A stretch of DNA of 64,000 bases from Beta vulgaris subsp. vulgaris (GCF_026745355.1 NC_079206.1:21941399-22005398); one strand, 5' to 3'; numbered from the stretch's first letter, positions 31,735 through 44,573 are shown. Program-made: numbers and translations. The notes: generated from the sequence alone by a model not told the origin.

Positions 31735-34700
31735 TTACACATAGTTTCTTTTGAGATTGTCTAAGTTCCAAGGTCGAGCCAATGACACTCCCTCGGGAGA
31801 TTCGAGTCGGAATGTCCCTGGCTTGAGGACCTCTGTCACTTTGTAGGGGCCATCCCAATTTGCCCCCAACTTTCCCTTGAGATGGGATAGACCGGTAGCA
31901 TCCACTTTCCGGACGGCCCAGTCACCTAGGCAGATCGGTCTGGACCTCACTCGTCTATTGAAGTGTCGAGTGATCTTTTGCTTATACCGGATGGCTTGCA
32001 GCAAGGCGTTGCCTCGAGTCTCAGGTAGTAGGTCCAGGTTTATGGGCTTTTCCTCTTCGTTTTTGTCAAACTCATAGAATGTCATTCGAGGAGAAGGAAT
32101 GCCCACTTCGACCGGGAGGACGGCCTCGCTGCCATATACTAGCCCGAACGGGGAATGCCCTGTGGCTCCCTTCACTGTTGTTCTGGCCGACTAAAGGACT
32201 CCGGGTAGGTCGTCTACCCATGCCCCTTTAGCTGCGTCAAGGGATTTCTTGATTCCCTTCAGGACAATTTTATTGGCCGACTCGGCTTGGCCATTGGTTT
32301 GGGGTCGGGAGACGGCCGAAAACCTTGTTTGAATGCCGAATGGAGCGCAGTAATCTCGGGTCGGGCCACTATTGAATTGCCTGCCGTTGTCCGATACTAG
32401 AGCTCTTGGAATTCCGAACCTAGTGATGATGTTTCTCCAAATGAACATCTGGAACTGCTTGTCGGTTATTGAAGCTAGCGCTCGGCCTCTGTCCATTTGG
32501 TGAAGTAGTCAATGGCCACAATCAAGAACTTCCTTTGTCCTGACGCTGGGGGAAAAGGACCGAGTAGATCCATGCCCCACTTATCGAAGGGTAATACTGC
32601 TTGAATTGTGGTAAGGAGGGTGGCAGGTGCTCTCGGTATATCCGAGTGGATCTGGCAAGAGGGACACCGCCGGACCAGATCCGATGCGTCTGTCTTCAAG
32701 GTGGGCCTGTAATACCCGGCTCATAAGGCCTTTCCGGCAATTGTTCTGCCCCCTTGATGGCTCCCACAAGCTCCCTGGTGTATTTCCCTAAGGATATAGT
32801 TTCCCTCCTCGGGGGTTACACACTTGAGAAGGGGATGAGTGAAGGACTTTTTGTAGAGCTGCCCTTCGTGCCATAGGAACCAACCTGACTTATGTTTGGC
32901 CCGATCGGCTTCCTTAGGCTCATTAGGCAGGGTCTTGTCTCGCAAATACCCCACGATTTTGTCCATCCAGCCTGAGGAATGATTGAGGACGAGTTGCTCT
33001 TTGGCATTTATGCTGGGTTCCTTCAGCACTTCCCATGTTATATTATAGGGGCCGACCCCTCAGCGGAGCTGGCCATCCGAGCCAAAGCGTCGACCTGTTG
33101 ATTTTTCGAGCGGGGTATTTGAATAATCCGGAATCCGGACAGCTTTCCAATGACAGCTCGAGCTTTGGCCAAGTACATTCTCATGTTATCTTCCTTGGCC
33201 TCATATTCTCCCGAAACCTGACCCACAATGAGCTGTGAGTCGGATTTTGCTTTGATCGACGTTGCTCCGGCCAGGATGCAAAGTTGTACCCCGAGGATAA
33301 GGGCTTCATATTCAGCTTCGTTGTTGGATCCGAGGAACTCACTTGACAGCGTATTCAATTTTATCCTCGACCTGGGGTTTGATGACCAATCCTGCCCCAC
33401 AACCATTTTTCGTGGAGGACCCATCGACCTGTAGTTCCCATTCTTCTTGTGAACCGACCGGGGGTCGGGTTGCACACTCGGTGATGAATTCAGCAAGGGC
33501 CTGTGCCTTGATTGCTCTTCTGGGCTCGAACTCTTGCCCGAAGTCAGCTAATTGATCTGCCCAATCAGTCATTTGACTCGAATGGTTTATGTTCTTAATG
33601 ATCTTTCGAAGCGGCTGTCCGGTTAGGACTTTGATGGGGTGCGCTTGAAAGTAAGGCTTGCTTCCGACTCGCCATCACTAAGGCGAAAACCATCTTCTCA
33701 ACATCGATGTACTTCGCTTCAGCCCCTCTATAGGCGTGGCTGATGAAGTAGACTAGGTGTTATTTTTCTTCTCGTTCGGCTACAAGGACTGCGCTGAGAG
33801 CATAGTCCAAGACGACCAAGTATATGAATAAGGGCTCCCCCAGCAAGGGGGAGATGAGTTTAGGGAGGGTTGCCAAGTGATTTTTGAGGGAGGTGAAGGC
33901 TTGTTCGGCCTCGTCATCCCAAGTGAATTCCTTTCGCTTTAGGGCTTTGAAGAACGACAAGCTTTTATCAGCCGACCTAGAGAGAAAACGCCCGAGTGCA
34001 ACTAGGCAGCCTGTTAGGCGTTGTACCTCTCTCACATTCCAAGGGGACTTCATTTCTAGGACCGCTTTAATCTTGTCCGGATTGGCTTCGATTCCTCTCT
34101 CATCCACTAGGAATCTGAGGCACTCCCCCGGCCCCTTTTGACTCCAAAGACACATTTTTTGGGGTTTAGCATCATTCGATACTTTCTCAGGGTGCTCAGT
34201 GTTTTCCTCAGACCGGCTAGGTGATCCGACTGAGCTTTGCTTTTGACTATCATATCATCAACATATACCTCGATGTTCCGACCCAGTTGGTCGTTGAAGA
34301 TTTTGTTGACGGTTCGTTGATATGTAGCTCCCGCGTTTTTGAGGCCGAATGGCATCATTTTATAGCAGTAAACCCCCTGAGGCGTGATGAATGTCGTGTG
34401 AACCCTATCCTTCTTGGCCATGGGAATTTGATGATAGCCGGCATTTGCGTCCATGAAGCTGAGAAGGGTGGGCCCTGCCGTCGAATCGACCAGCCTATCG
34501 ATTTTCGGCAAAGAGTGGTTGTCTTTCGGGCAGGCTTTATTTAGGTCTGTGAAATCTACACACATCCGCCATGCCCCACTTGGCTTTTTGACCAACACTA
34601 CGTTGGCTAACCATTCCGAGTACTGACACTCTTGAATGAACCCAGCTTCCAGCAGCTTTTTGACCTCCGCGGCCGCTGCAGCGTTTCTTTCAGGACCTTG

Positions 34701-37279
34701 ATGCCTGAGCTTTTGCTTAATCGGTCTGAACCCCTCTTTGATGTTAAGCTCGTGGCACATGATTTTTGGGTCGAGGCCAGGCATTTTTGTGGCCTCGTAG
34801 GCGAAGACGTCTTGGTACTCTGTGAGCAGTTGAATGATATCTTGCCTTGTTTGAGGATCCATGGCTTTGCCTACCCTCACAGTCCGACTGGGGTTCTGTC
34901 CGATCGCGACCTCTTCGTCATCTTCAGCTGGCTGAGGTCGTTCATATTGTTTGGGGTTGTCAGTTATATATACCCCGAGGTTGGTTGAGGGCTGACCCTC
35001 TTCATATTTTCGTTTTTTCGTGTCCTTTTGGACGTCGTTATTCTTAAGGCTATTCACGTACCACTCTCTTGCTGTTTGCTGGCCGCCTTGTATCTTTCCC
35101 ACCTTTCCATCATCAGTTTCGAACTGCATGAGGAGCTGATAGGTGGATATGGAGGCCTTAGCCTTGTTCAGCGTGGGTCTTCCCATTATTATGTTATATG
35201 GCAAAGGGATGTCCACTACCAAGAAGTCGATTGGTAGGCTTCTCCCCTTACCTTTTTCACCTATCCGAGTGGGTAGCTTTATTGAACCGACCGGGTGAAT
35301 GGAGTTGCCCCCGAAGCCTATGAGCGGCTGATTCAGAGGGGTGACATCCCGCTCGCTGTACTTCAGCTTCTTGAGACAATCAAGGGTAATGATGTCAGCG
35401 GATGACCCAATATCCACCAACACTCTCTTTACCCTTCTATTTGCTACCTTGAGTTCGATGACCAAGTGGTCGTCGTGTGGAGTATGCAACGTCCGACTGG
35501 GTTCCCCAAAGGTCATGACTGGGCAGCAGGCTCGGGGCAGCTGGACGTCAAGCACCTGATGCTTGAGATTTTGGAGGTGTGCTTTGCGTGCTCGGCCGGT
35601 TAGGCCCCCCGACTCGAATCCTCCAGTGATGACACCAATGAACCCTTTGGTGTCTCCGCTGTTCGACTGACCCACCTTTTGCTTCCCCTTTTCCTCGCTT
35701 GAGTGTTTCAGGTACTGATTGAGCTTTCCCTGGTCGGCTAAACCGTCCAAGGATTTTTTGAGTTCCCTGCAGTCTTTGGTGGTGTGCCCACATTCTTTGT
35801 GGTAATCGCACCATAGTCTTTGGTGGTGTGCCCACATTCTTCTCGGAAACCAAGCTTTGTTCCTAATGTCGAAATAGATTTCTTTCCGATTCTTGTTGAA
35901 CCGAGGATCATTGCCGTTGTCGGTGAGGCGATCTCCTCGACCTCCCGTTCTTTGATATTTAGGCTGATCCTTGTGGTTCCCTTCGTCTTTCCTTTTCTTT
36001 CCCCCTTCGTCCGAATGACGACAGATATTCGTTGCTTGGATGAATCTTTGGGCTCTAGTCATGGCTTCCGAGAAGGTCTTCACTTCATTCTCAGCCAAGG
36101 ACCATCTGAGCCGACCCGGCTGGAGACCGGACATGAGGGCAGCAAAGGCCACCGCATCTTGCAAGTTGGTGATTTTGAGGGACACCTCATTGAACCTTTT
36201 GATGTAGTCTGCCAGGGGTTCATTCATGTCCTGCTTCACCCCCATGAGGTGGAGGCTGGTCTTCCTTTGCCTCTTTCCAGCTACGAACTGGTGGATGAAG
36301 AGGTGTTCAAGTATGGTGAAGTCTGTGATGACTCCGGCTGGGAGTTCTTGGAACCAATTAAGGGCAAGGCCTTTGAGGGTGGTGGGAAAGAAATGACACC
36401 AGGTGGCCTCACAGCTAGTCTGAACGCTCATTTGAGCTTTGTAGCTGGCCATATGATCGTCAGGGTCGGTTAGGCCCGCGAATGGTTCGATCAATGGGGT
36501 TTTGAGTTTTCCCGGGGTTGGGGTCCCTAGGATTTCTTGACTGAAGGGGATCAGGAACTTGAGCCCTCCTCCAGTCAGCTTAGGTGGCTGAGAATGGGCC
36601 GAGTCGCCCTGCCCTTCTCGATGATGCGCCTTTTTGTTGAGGAGCTCCCGGGCGTCGTAGCCCTTGCTGAGGCGCTTCTTATTAAGAAAGTGCCGGGCAT
36701 CCTCGAGCTTCCGACCCGCGCCCCCTCTTGGGGATTTGGATACGTGGGTCTCTGCGTGCTGACGGGCCGACCCTTGGCGAGCTGACTTCTCTTTGTGTCG
36801 ATGACTGGGTTCCCTCGCATCGGATCGTGGCCGACTAGGCTGCTGATCCGGATTGGAACGAGAGTGGACATCCATTTGAGAGCGGGCTATAGTGCGCTCT
36901 CTGGGCTCAGGTTGATTGAGTGGGATGAGCTGGTGTTGCCTGTGCTGAACCATGGCCATCATGTCCATCATGCCTTTTTGAAAGGTTTCTTGGAGCTAGG
37001 CAGTGATAAGAGCAATGTCGGCCGCGAAGAGCGGTTGAGGTCAACATTCTGTATTTGCTGAGAGGCTGACCGGGTGTCTAAAGTCTGAACGGTGGGTGAC
37101 CGTCGACCCGGTGAGGGGACCTGCTCAGCCTCCCTATTATGCGTGGGTGAGTTGCCTCTCTTAGGCCGAGGAATTTCGTCGGAGGCTTGCTTGCCACGGG
37201 TGTTTTTGGTTGGTGCCATTGCTGACTGGCGTTCGAGGATTGATGATCGAAGCTGAGTAGCTACTGAGGCCAGTCTCAA
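31735..37279 (-). pseudogene. Decayed gag-pol of the Tat element
   Basis: Reading down from 37279: the gag N-terminus (MAPTKNTRGK) is separated by a frameshift and a TAG from a 954-codon frame (36971-34107). That frame holds the gag core (WCHFFPTTLKG), a CCHC-like knuckle (CDYHKECGHTTKDC), protease and reverse transcriptase (MPFGLKNAGATYQR, YVDDM at 34265-34251). A frameshift near 34130 breaks reverse transcriptase; RNase H follows (33760-34155, then a stop). The second RNase H-like domain is at 33038-33572 (VDGSSTKNGCGAG, SNNEAEYEAL). Integrase is split over 32191-33029 (RRCPSCQ, WGMDLLGPF, LVSDNGRQF, NGQAES) and its C-terminus at 31735-32175 (LGANWDGPYKV). The protease site at 35406-35414 reads D-I-G where D-T-G or D-S-G is required, so the enzyme is probably dead. 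Confidence 0.93.
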
Positions 37280-37309
37280 TAAATGGTGGCGAAGTAAATT
37301 TTTGTACTA

Positions 37310-37327
37310 TCCCCACAGACGGCGCCA
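37310..37327 (-). other. Primer binding site of the Tat element
   Basis: The minus strand just inside the 5' LTR reads TGGCGCCGTCTGTGGGGA. The first nine bases match the complement of the plant tRNA-Asp 3' end (TGGCGCCGT) and the rest partly does, so tRNA-Asp is the likely primer. Confidence 0.7.
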
Positions 37328-37330
37328 AAC

Positions 37331-37733
37331 TGTTTCTATCTAGAAATTAAGAATGCTAAGTGCCTTGTCAAGAAAATACCGGGTCAGATCTGAAAGTCCT
37401 GAGTCAATAGTCCGTACGCCGGAATCCTGCAAAAGGCAAAGTTAGACTGCCCTGGAGGTGGTTCCGGGATCGCCTCTCCGACGCTCAAGTCAGGGATCAA
37501 GCTAGAGAGATAAAGTCTAGAGAGAGATGCTCTGGTTTGTTAGGTAAGAATTCAATACATTCTCATTAATGAGGGTGTTGGGTATTTATAGTGCTTTGGG
37601 ACTCCCAGCTGTAGGCTAGCTGGAGGGCACTGGCAGCTGGAGGAAGCCACCATAGATGGCCCCCAGGCGCTTAGGAACCTGCTGGGCCTTGATTTTCTTT
37701 CAATTGGTCTAGCCTTGGGAATAAGCCCAAACA
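37331..37733 (-). repeat. 5' LTR of the Tat element
   Basis: 403 bp. On the minus strand a TATA box (TATAAATACC) lies at 37581-37590. Its outer end lies 386 bp from the NRAMP start codon, so the LTR occupies the distal promoter of that gene, in the opposite orientation. Confidence 0.95.
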
Positions 37734-37738
37734 ATTTC

Positions 37739-38119
37739 CATAAACTTGAGTATTACAGATTTCAATCATGTGAAACTTATGATTCGTTCAGTTTAATCAA
37801 TATAATGCGACTGTCTAAAAGGCAAAGAAAGAAAAGAAGAGACATATAGTACTATGAATTAAGTGGACTATGAAGTGTGGAACCATGCCTCTTTCTCTGA
37901 AACTACGTCAGTGTCTTATGCAAGCACAAACCTAATCTCATATAATAGGAATTTAACAGCAATAATTTGGTAGTATCCAGTTACATATGGTGAAGGCTTT
38001 AATAACTGTTTTTCCATATATAATAAGACTATGTCTACAGCCAAAAATAGAAGTATACTACATGATACATCAATAATAGTAAGACATCAAAGAGCTCATA
38101 TTGAAAATTACAAATCAAA
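37739..38119 (+). other. NRAMP proximal promoter and 5' leader
   Basis: 381 bp of AT-rich sequence between the Tat target duplication and the NRAMP ATG. Confidence 0.6.
38017..38024 (+). promoter_or_regulatory. Candidate TATA box of the NRAMP gene
   Basis: TATATAAT lies about 100 bases upstream of the ATG at 38120, giving a leader of about 70 bases. Confidence 0.45.
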
Positions 38120-41100
38120 ATGGCAACCATTGAGAAGCAGGATACAAGGAGGAGTGGAGTTATAGGGAGCAGCAACCGTGTAGTTGCCTTGACAGCGTCT
38201 CCTAATGTTGACTTAGTTATTGATGATAGCAACAACATTAACAATGGTCCGCCTTCTCTTTCTCCTAGCAAACGCTTTGATGAAAGTCCTACTCAACAGG
38301 TCTTATTACTTCGTCTCTCTACTTTCGTTAACTTGTGCTAGATAGTTTTATCTCTCTCTTTGAATAGCGACCAGGTTAATTGTTTAACACTTACGCAACA
38401 ATGAAAGGTTAAAAGGTGTCTCGTGTCTTACCTTATTATCCTTTTATTAGATACAAAGAGAACTCTAATTTTGTATATGATCTAGTAGTGTTTCTAATCA
38501 TCTTACTACTGGGCTCCTTGTGAGTGAGATATCCCCTGAACTTCCTCTCGCACCCTCTTAAGCCAAGACTACAAAGTGAAACTGAATTTAACGTGTGTGA
38601 GGCATTGGTCTAAGTCTAACAAAATTATAGGCTGCTATAAATAGGAAGTGTGACAAGACAAAAATGACTTTTCACATGAGAGGAAGTATTCTCTCATATT
38701 CGATATTGGACAACTTGTCCCATAACATGGCGTTTTTGTAATTTTACTAGCAACTTGATACAATACAATATAATATAACATTGACTTAATATGATCAGAT
38801 GCAGACACAATATGACATAATAGCTAATTGATATGATAAGATGGTTTTAAGATATGATATATTTGTCATCTAATATAATACATCAACTAAATTTCAACTA
38901 ACAATTCCCAAATTAAAATATGAGAGAAATTATTTTTTTTAATTTATAATTTTAAATATTATTTTTTTTATAAAAATTACTAACATGACATGGTATTGGG
39001 CAATTTGTCGAATATCAGATTTGAGAATATCATTGCGTATTGTTAAGTATTATCAAATTGCAATCCTGATAATGAAATGTTATCTATAAGAGAGGATGAT
39101 GGGGGCCTCTAAACTGAAGTCACACAATTACCCTTCTCTCTTATTTTTGAACTATATTTATATTGTCTTTATAAAGTCTCCTTTAAACCAATAATCTATA
39201 CTAATATATTAAAAGGCGTGCGCAAACCAGAAACAGTGCCACGTGGCGCTCTCCCTAGGGAGTTTTAGATCATGTAGTCCATGTACAATAAAAAAAATTA
39301 GAAATTGCATGGTATAGGTTTTGATCCTATGACCTCATGTTCATGTACTAAAGTTTTAACCACTAGACCAAGTTGTAATTAGTGATATCATATCAAAGTA
39401 CAATATTAATAAATGAAATTTTTCTTACCCGGGGCATAGCCCGGGCCTAATAACTAGTTATCTAGAAAAGGTGAGAGTAGTAGTGTATTTTGAGACGAAT
39501 ACATGAGGTAGAATTATTAAATGCCCAAATTACTCATGAATTGAAATCGTTAATTGATTGACAGGGACCAAAATGGAAAAAATTTCTATCATTTGTAGGC
39601 CCTGGCTTCTTGGTTTCCTTGGCTTATCTTGACCCTGGCAATTGTAAGTTTCTCTTTTTCTTTATTGTATTTGAATCAAATTAAATTTAATTCATTATTC
39701 TAATACATGCTTAATTTGTACCAGTGGAGACTGACTTGCAAGCAGGAGCTGATCACAGATTCGAGGTAATCACTCAGTCTTTATCTTTTGGTATTCTTTT
39801 GTTAGAGACTTAGAGTGGGGGACTTACAATAATTTATGTGGTAATCAATAACAAATATTTTTAATTAGCTAAAATCACGTTTATTTGACAATCAATGATT
39901 TTTAATTAGTAAATCATGTTTGGCGCCAGCGTTTTAGATAACGGGTAGAGTTTATAATAGGTCAAAATGCTATTTGAGACTTAAATAGTATTTGGCAAGA
40001 TAGTGCCTGTAGTAGAGGTTAGAGTAGTGATTAGTATTATAATATAGAATACTCCCTTAGGAGACTTTGTCATCTTATTAACAATATATATGAAGGATAC
40101 AAAACCAAGTTAAGCTTGGCTTAGTGGTAAGAAAAAAACCTTCTAACTTCAAAGTTGGAGGTTCGATCTCCATTAAGGGGATATTGGTTGAGGGTTTCCT
40201 CTTACCATCTCCCTACCCCAGTCTCAGTTTATTCCCGCAAACCCAAGCCGGGTTAACCTGTGAGAGGTGACGGTCTTGCAGAGTCCATCTTACCTAGGGG
40301 TCTAAAAAAAATTGAAGGATACAATGGATACACAGTAACCTAGTTACCATATTTACATAACACTAAATATGGACAAAATATATTATCATATATTACTCTA
40401 ATACACCCTCTCAGTTGGAGCAAGAGGAGGCCGGACAGATGGTTAAACTAGAACAAAAATCCGTAAACAAGGGTTGAGGAAGACCCTTGGTGAAATATCC
40501 GCAAACTGAGAACACGAATGAGACCTAGAGTGAATATCCATTTCCACATGTTTGGTGCGTTGATATTGCACGGGATTATGATACATGTAAACAACACTAA
40601 TGTTTTCACAATACACAACAGTAGCCTTTTTCAATGGACAATGAAGCTCTAGGCGAAGATTGCAGATTGATGCGATTTCAGCAACAACATCCGCCACACC
40701 TCGATTTTTAGCCTCTGCACTAGATCGAGATAAGGTGGCTTGTCTCTTAGAAGACCATGAAACAAGATTATCACCAAGAAAAACACAATAGCCAAAAGTT
40801 GAGCGACGAGTATCGGGACAACGACCAATTCTGCATCAGTATAGGAGATAAGACCATAAGAGATTTAAAGAGAGTGAAATGCATGGAAGATTAGGGTGGT
40901 GACGATTAGAATGAACATCAATGGAGTTGTATAGTAGTAGTGTTGAGTGCTAACATTTGATAAAGGGGGAGTGAGCTTGAAGCATTCGACTTTTCATGGA
41001 AGTGCTGGCAATCATATTCAAGTCTGAATTCTCACAAAGTCACAATATTTGGTGAAATAACTTTGCAACGGAGCCTTTAACTGTAGGGGCAAGCCATGAT

Positions 41101-44100
41101 AATTTTTGAAAACATCAAAGACACCAGGTGCATTGTTAAAAACATGAAAGTACCTGTGAATTCTCGTAAAACTCGGGGTACGTGGGGAAAAACTGTTTCA
41201 ACTAACTCAATAAGGTAAAGTAAGTGAACAGGACATTAGTAAATACTAGATCTAATCAGTAAATATGGTTTCATATTTGCAAAAATTAAGGTGACAGGAA
41301 TACGGTGTAGTAATCTTCCAATATATTCAGAATGCAGATTGGCGTCGGAACAAAGATAATAAGACAAAACAACTTCAAACCAAAACAATACTAATTCTGA
41401 TAATTATGTTTTTCAGCTCTTGTGGGTGATCCTAATTGGATTAATATTTGCTTTGATTATCCAATCTCTAGCTGCAAATCTCGGTGTATCAACAGGTAAA
41501 CCCCGTTATTAGCTTAATTAAAACATAAAAAAGTAACTATGTCAGCATATAGTAATTGTAACTAATCAATCAATTTTTTCCACTGTCAGGCAAACATTTG
41601 TCAGAGCATTGCAAGGCAGAGTACCCAGTAATAGTGAAGTATTGTTTATGGCTGCTAGCAGAAGTAGCAGTAATAGCAGCTGATATACCTGAAGTTATAG
41701 GCACTGCCTTTGCTTTGAATATTCTCTTTCATATTCCTGTTTGGGCTGGTGTTCTTATTACTGGCTTAAGCACTCTCCTTCTTCTTGGACTCCAAAAATA
41801 TGGGGTAATCTTATTTCTGTTCAAACATTAACATGCAAATGTATACTCTTTCTGTCTAAATTTAATTCTCGCGCTTACTTTTGTAATATGTTTTCTTATC
41901 AAAGAAAAAAGTTATATCGAAAACATGTTGTCTTATACTCCATTTTTGATTCGAGAGTACATTACAAGTTGTCACTAATTATCAAATTCTCAAGTTAATT
42001 ACCTTTATATTGTTCTTTTGGTGCTGATATAGATAAGAAAGCTGGAATTGTTGATAGCAATATTAGTGCTTATAATGGGAGCTTGCTTCTTTGGAGAGAT
42101 GAGTTATGTGAAGCCACCAGCAAAGGATGTGCTTAAGGGCATGTTTATCCCTAAGTTAAGTGGCCAAGGGGCCACTGGTGATGCTATTGCACTGATGGGT
42201 GCTCTTGTTATGCCGTAAGTTTTCTAATTATAATTAAGTAATAATTACCTAATGTATATCTTCTTCGCATAGCATGGAATTTAATATATGAAGTAGTAGG
42301 GCTATTTGGCTAAATTTTTGTTAGATAAATAAGCTTGCACTTGATTCAGTTAAAATCAATCGCGCATATAGATGTATGAACTCATGATGCAATAGTTTTA
42401 ATTGTTACATGTACGAACAATTTCTAACCAAAAAAAGTATATCTTGTTAAATTTGATCAGCATTGCTAATTATTTGACAACTTTTGACAGGCACAACCTC
42501 TTTCTCCATTCAGCTCTTGTGTTATCCAGAACAGTGACCAAATCTAAGAAGGGCATTAACGTATGTACCAAAAAAAACGCTCTATTGTTCCCTAAAAAAA
42601 ACTACTATTATTAATCGATCTCAATGATTATTAGCTTAAATCATTGACTTTATCTAACATCATCAATAATTTTGCAGCAAGCATGTAAATACTTTCTATT
42701 AGAGAGTGGTTTCGCTTTGTTCATTGCGTTCTGGATCAATGTAGCAATTATATCAGTATCTGGAACAGTTTGTTCAAGCAGAAATCTCACACAGCAAGAG
42801 GCGGGAATATGCAGTGATTTAACCCTTAATAATGCTTCTGTCCTTCTTCAAAATGTCTTGGGGCGAAAAACTGCCTCTATATTTTACGGTATTGCCCTCT
42901 TTGCTTCAGGGCAAAGCTCTACAATCACTGGCACTTATGCTGGCCAATATATCATGCAGGTAACTAGCTCTATTTGCTTTGTAAGTAATCATATTACACT
43001 ACTGTCAATTGTCATCTGATATGCGCCTTTGATGGAAGTTCTCATAGTGTGTGGAAATAAGATGTACGTAACATTATCCGATCCTTGTGATAATCGAGAA
43101 ATTGGTAAAAGAAGAGAAAAAAAAATTATGATGTTTTTAATTTTTAGAATATCGTAATCCTGAAGTCATCAAGAAGTAGTGAATCCTTGAGTACTTCATG
43201 TTCTTATCTCCATACAAAAGGGTTTTAATTTATTATGTATTTCAGGGATTTTTAGACCTTAAAATGAAATCATGGCAAAGGAACTTGGTAACTCGCTCCA
43301 TTGCCATTACACCAAGCCTAATTGTTTCGATCATCGGAGGATCAGCTGCAGCTGGGAACCTGATTATTATTGCATCGGTTCGTATCTCTAACTAGACCAA
43401 ATACAAATGACTGAGTTCATTTTTGCATATAACATAGTATCTCATTTGTTGTAATAATGTGTATCCATGATTACTAACATCATAGTTAAAATTGCAGATG
43501 ATATTGTCATTTGAGCTTCCATTTGCTCTAATTCCCCTCCTTAAGTTTAGCAGTGGCACCACCAAGATGGGACCTCACCAGAACTCTATTATTGTAAGCT
43601 GATTCAGCTTCATTTTGATTGCCTTCATCTAACCACAATTGTTATGATTAGTACATTAATCATATTATCTAGACGAATGAATTTAGGTGATGTTAATATG
43701 TTTGTGTAAGATTGCAAAAATTTCCAAGTACATATAGTATTCATAAATTTCTATTGTCACTCGATGCAACATCTAAATTATCATGTTCATATTTCACAAC
43801 TTCTCGCTCATAAATCATTACTGCTTAATGCTTATCAAACAAGCTCTAGGTTCTCAAGTATACTTTTTATAACAAGTACGAGAACTAATGTGTTATTAAT
43901 TTCACTTTGGACAGATTATTGTCATCTCTTGGATTCTGGGACTCGGAATAATTGGCATCAACATTTATTACCTAATCACAGCCTTCATCGGGTGGCTGAT
44001 ACACAATGACTTACCTAAAGTGGGAAATGTGTTCATCGGGATCGCGGTGTTTCCATTGATGGCTATCTATGTCTTATCAATTATTTATCTCATGCTCAGA

Positions 44101-44178
44101 AAAGATAGGGTTGTTACCTACATCGACCCTACAAATTCTGCTCTTAAGGAGGATATTGCAGAAAGTCCACTACCATAA
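38120..44178 (+). CDS. NRAMP family divalent metal transporter (NRAMP1/6-like), 11 exons
   Basis: Exons: 38120-38299, 39565-39643, 39725-39765, 41417-41495, 41590-41804, 42033-42214, 42491-42560, 42678-42959, 43246-43377, 43498-43593, 43915-44178. All introns are GT-AG and the exons sum to 1,620 bases: 539 residues plus TAA. The protein is a multi-pass transporter that carries Mn2+, Fe2+ and sometimes Cd2+ with protons. Visible family signatures are DPGN in helix 1 ([16 protein letters not shown]), MPHN in helix 6 ([15 protein letters not shown]) and the transport signature [19 protein letters not shown]. The metal-binding Asp, Asn, Met and the following His are all kept. The C-terminal tail is short, as in the plant NRAMP1/NRAMP6 group rather than the vacuolar NRAMP3/4 group. 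No defect is seen, so it is probably functional. Introns 1 and 3 carry transposons. Confidence 0.97.
39195..39457 (+). mobile_element. Non-autonomous Helitron in NRAMP intron 1
   Basis: Starts TCTATACTAATATATTAAAA after an A and ends CTAG before T (39454-39458). The hairpin CCCGGGGCATAGCCCGGG lies about 10 bases before the end. 263 bp with both termini intact: the clearest copy of the family also seen at 9593-9998. Confidence 0.9.
40103..40312 (+). mobile_element. tRNA-derived SINE in NRAMP intron 3
   Basis: Pol III promoter boxes are visible: box A TGGCTTAGTGGT at 40117-40128 and box B GGTTCGATCTC at 40160-40170. It ends in a short A-rich tail. The 12-base word TGAAGGATACAA flanks it exactly (40091-40102, 40313-40324). 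Confidence 0.93.
40325..40860 (-). pseudogene. Ty1-copia 3' fragment in NRAMP intron 3
   Basis: On the minus strand it reads [27 protein letters not shown] and TKHVEMDIH, the copia RNase H end, related to the element at 1-3407 (which has LELHCPLSTATLVYCDN). A short internal deletion removes the segment between DIH and the FADI motif. A purine tract (CCAACTGAGAGGGTG on the minus strand) and about 80 bp of LTR follow. Integrase and reverse transcriptase are absent. Confidence 0.85.
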
Positions 44179-44573
44179 CTAATACGTTTCTGTTGTTTGC
44201 TATGCAAAATTATACCTTTTATGTAGCAGATTTCCACTAATTCTAGATATAAGACCTTCGGGATATGTTATCTAATATTCGTATTCAAAACACATTTGTA
44301 TGCTTGTTCTTCGGTGTTCCTAAGAACCCCTTGAAACTATAAAGAGTTGCATGTCTTTACTTAGATTTCTTGAGGAACTTCAATTCGCAACTTTTGTTTA
44401 TCAGTGAGTTACTTCAAATAAAAATTATTATCAGCTTTTTGAGAAGTTTAGCAATCACTTTTATATATAATGTTTGTGATTTTTTGATATCTCTCAAAGA
44501 GTTTCTCCCATTTGTAATATAAGGCATCCACACTTATTTTTAATTTGCTTTTATTGTTGTTTTTAATTTATTT
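44179..44573 (+). other. NRAMP 3' flank
   Basis: 3' UTR and downstream AT-rich sequence; no further gene seen. Confidence 0.5.

Larger units (their letters stand above)
26828..37733 (-). mobile_element. Complete Ty3/gypsy retrotransposon, Tat type, 10.9 kb
   Basis: Two LTRs (26828-27231, 37331-37733) in the same orientation begin TG and end CA, with the 5-bp target duplication ATTTC on both outer sides (26823-26827, 37734-37738). Element order on the minus strand is 5' LTR, primer binding site, gag, protease, reverse transcriptase, RNase H, a second RNase H-like domain, integrase, an antisense gene, tandem repeats, 3' LTR. The second RNase H and antisense gene are hallmarks of the Tat lineage (Retand, Grande and Ogre relatives). 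The coding part has several frameshifts and stops, so it is not autonomous. By eye the LTRs differ at roughly twenty positions. Confidence 0.95.

Noticed and set aside
35820..36473. 217-codon plus-strand frame
   Set aside because: It is antisense to the well-supported gag frame and lacks domain features.
40443..40697. 84-codon frame as a host gene in the NRAMP intron
   Set aside because: It carries copia RNase H motifs with a deletion; a retroelement remnant.
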